From NCBI GenBank assembly GCA_031280335.1, contig JAITGZ010000206.1, positions 1 through 5,970 of the forward strand: DNA of 5,970 nt. The letters run 5' to 3'. Under the pieces are notes generated by a model. The model did no database searches and was not told the origin of the DNA. It saw only the letters and a list, made by a program, of their open reading frames with translations. Within the stretch, counting starts at the first letter, position 1. Each line of letters starts with the position of its first letter. Of this stretch, positions 5,875 to 5,970 are shown one piece after another. A program made the position numbers and the translations under genes. Source of the DNA: Deltaproteobacteria bacterium. GTDB lineage: Bacteria > Desulfobacterota > Desulfovibrionia > Desulfovibrionales > Desulfovibrionaceae.

Positions 5875-5970
5875 GGAGACATCGCTCAATCCCCATCCGA
5901 AGGTAATGATCCCCCCAGACTCCCTCGACAGCGGTTTGCTTTTTTAAGTTTCCAACAGAGCTAACGCCCG

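Larger units (their letters stand above)
5846..5970. other. Leader upstream of glyA, no supported gene
   Basis: This stretch of 125 bases runs to the right edge and should hold all or part of the glyA 5' region. It contains the glyA ribosome-binding site, an AT-rich patch at about 5861-5874 and a T6 run (A6 on the transcribed strand) at 5940-5945. The glyA frame stays open to the edge, but without a start that has a ribosome-binding site. Another minus frame ends at a stop near 5944 after nine codons (RALALLET...), which could be the tail of an upstream gene; it is too short to identify. Confidence 0.5.

Noticed and set aside
5846..5896. A 17-residue N-terminal extension of GlyA from the ATG at 5896
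   Set aside because: No Shine-Dalgarno precedes 5896, whereas AGGAG is well placed before 5845, and the added residues do not look like a GlyA N-terminus.
5930..5946. Possible plus-strand terminator (AGC...GCT followed by a T6 run)
   Set aside because: The stem is only 3 bp and there is no plus-strand gene to terminate.
1..5970. CRISPR array, insertion sequence, tRNA/rRNA, phage or defence genes
   Set aside because: No direct-repeat array, transposase, terminal inverted repeats or RNA gene signatures were seen by eye; nearly the whole window is occupied by conserved metabolic genes.

Overview
The window is a compact stretch of bacterial chromosome in which all seven supported genes lie on the minus strand and are transcribed from the right edge toward the left. 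Gene order, protein wording and a fairly GC-rich base composition (judged by eye, not counted) suggest a Desulfovibrio-like sulfate reducer (Desulfovibrionaceae). From memory, Desulfovibrio vulgaris has a similar order: glyA, dCMP deaminase, ribD, ribE, ribBA, ribH, then nusB. This assignment is inference.

Layout in transcription order: a leader of about 125 bases without a supported gene (5846-5970); glyA, serine hydroxymethyltransferase (4607-5845); a ComEB-type deoxycytidylate deaminase (4153-4602); ribD, the bifunctional deaminase/reductase (2959-4125); ribE, riboflavin synthase (2265-2909); ribBA, fused DHBP synthase/GTP cyclohydrolase II (1025-2251); ribH, lumazine synthase (548-1021); and a small CYTH-domain protein (14-508). 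The gaps are 4, 27, 49, 13, 3 and 39 bases, and there are no overlaps once starts are set by ribosome-binding sites. The ribosome-binding sites place the glyA and ribBA starts inside the longest open frames. A GC-rich hairpin directly after the last stop codon, at the left edge, may be the operon terminator.

Together ribBA, ribD, ribH and ribE cover riboflavin synthesis from GTP and ribulose 5-phosphate, except the dephosphorylation step between RibD and RibH and the later conversion to FMN/FAD. The two promoter-proximal genes feed one-carbon and dTMP metabolism: GlyA makes 5,10-methylene-tetrahydrofolate and the deaminase makes dUMP. With a flavin-dependent thymidylate synthase (ThyX), the operon would supply both substrates and the precursor of the flavin cofactor. 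That link is a hypothesis; no thymidylate synthase gene is in the window.

Most of the window is ordinary housekeeping sequence and I see no clear sign of a new system. The points most worth checking are a His-to-Gln change at a predicted metal-ligand position in the DHBP synthase half of RibBA, the CYTH protein at the position where I would expect nusB, and the lack of a visible FMN riboswitch.
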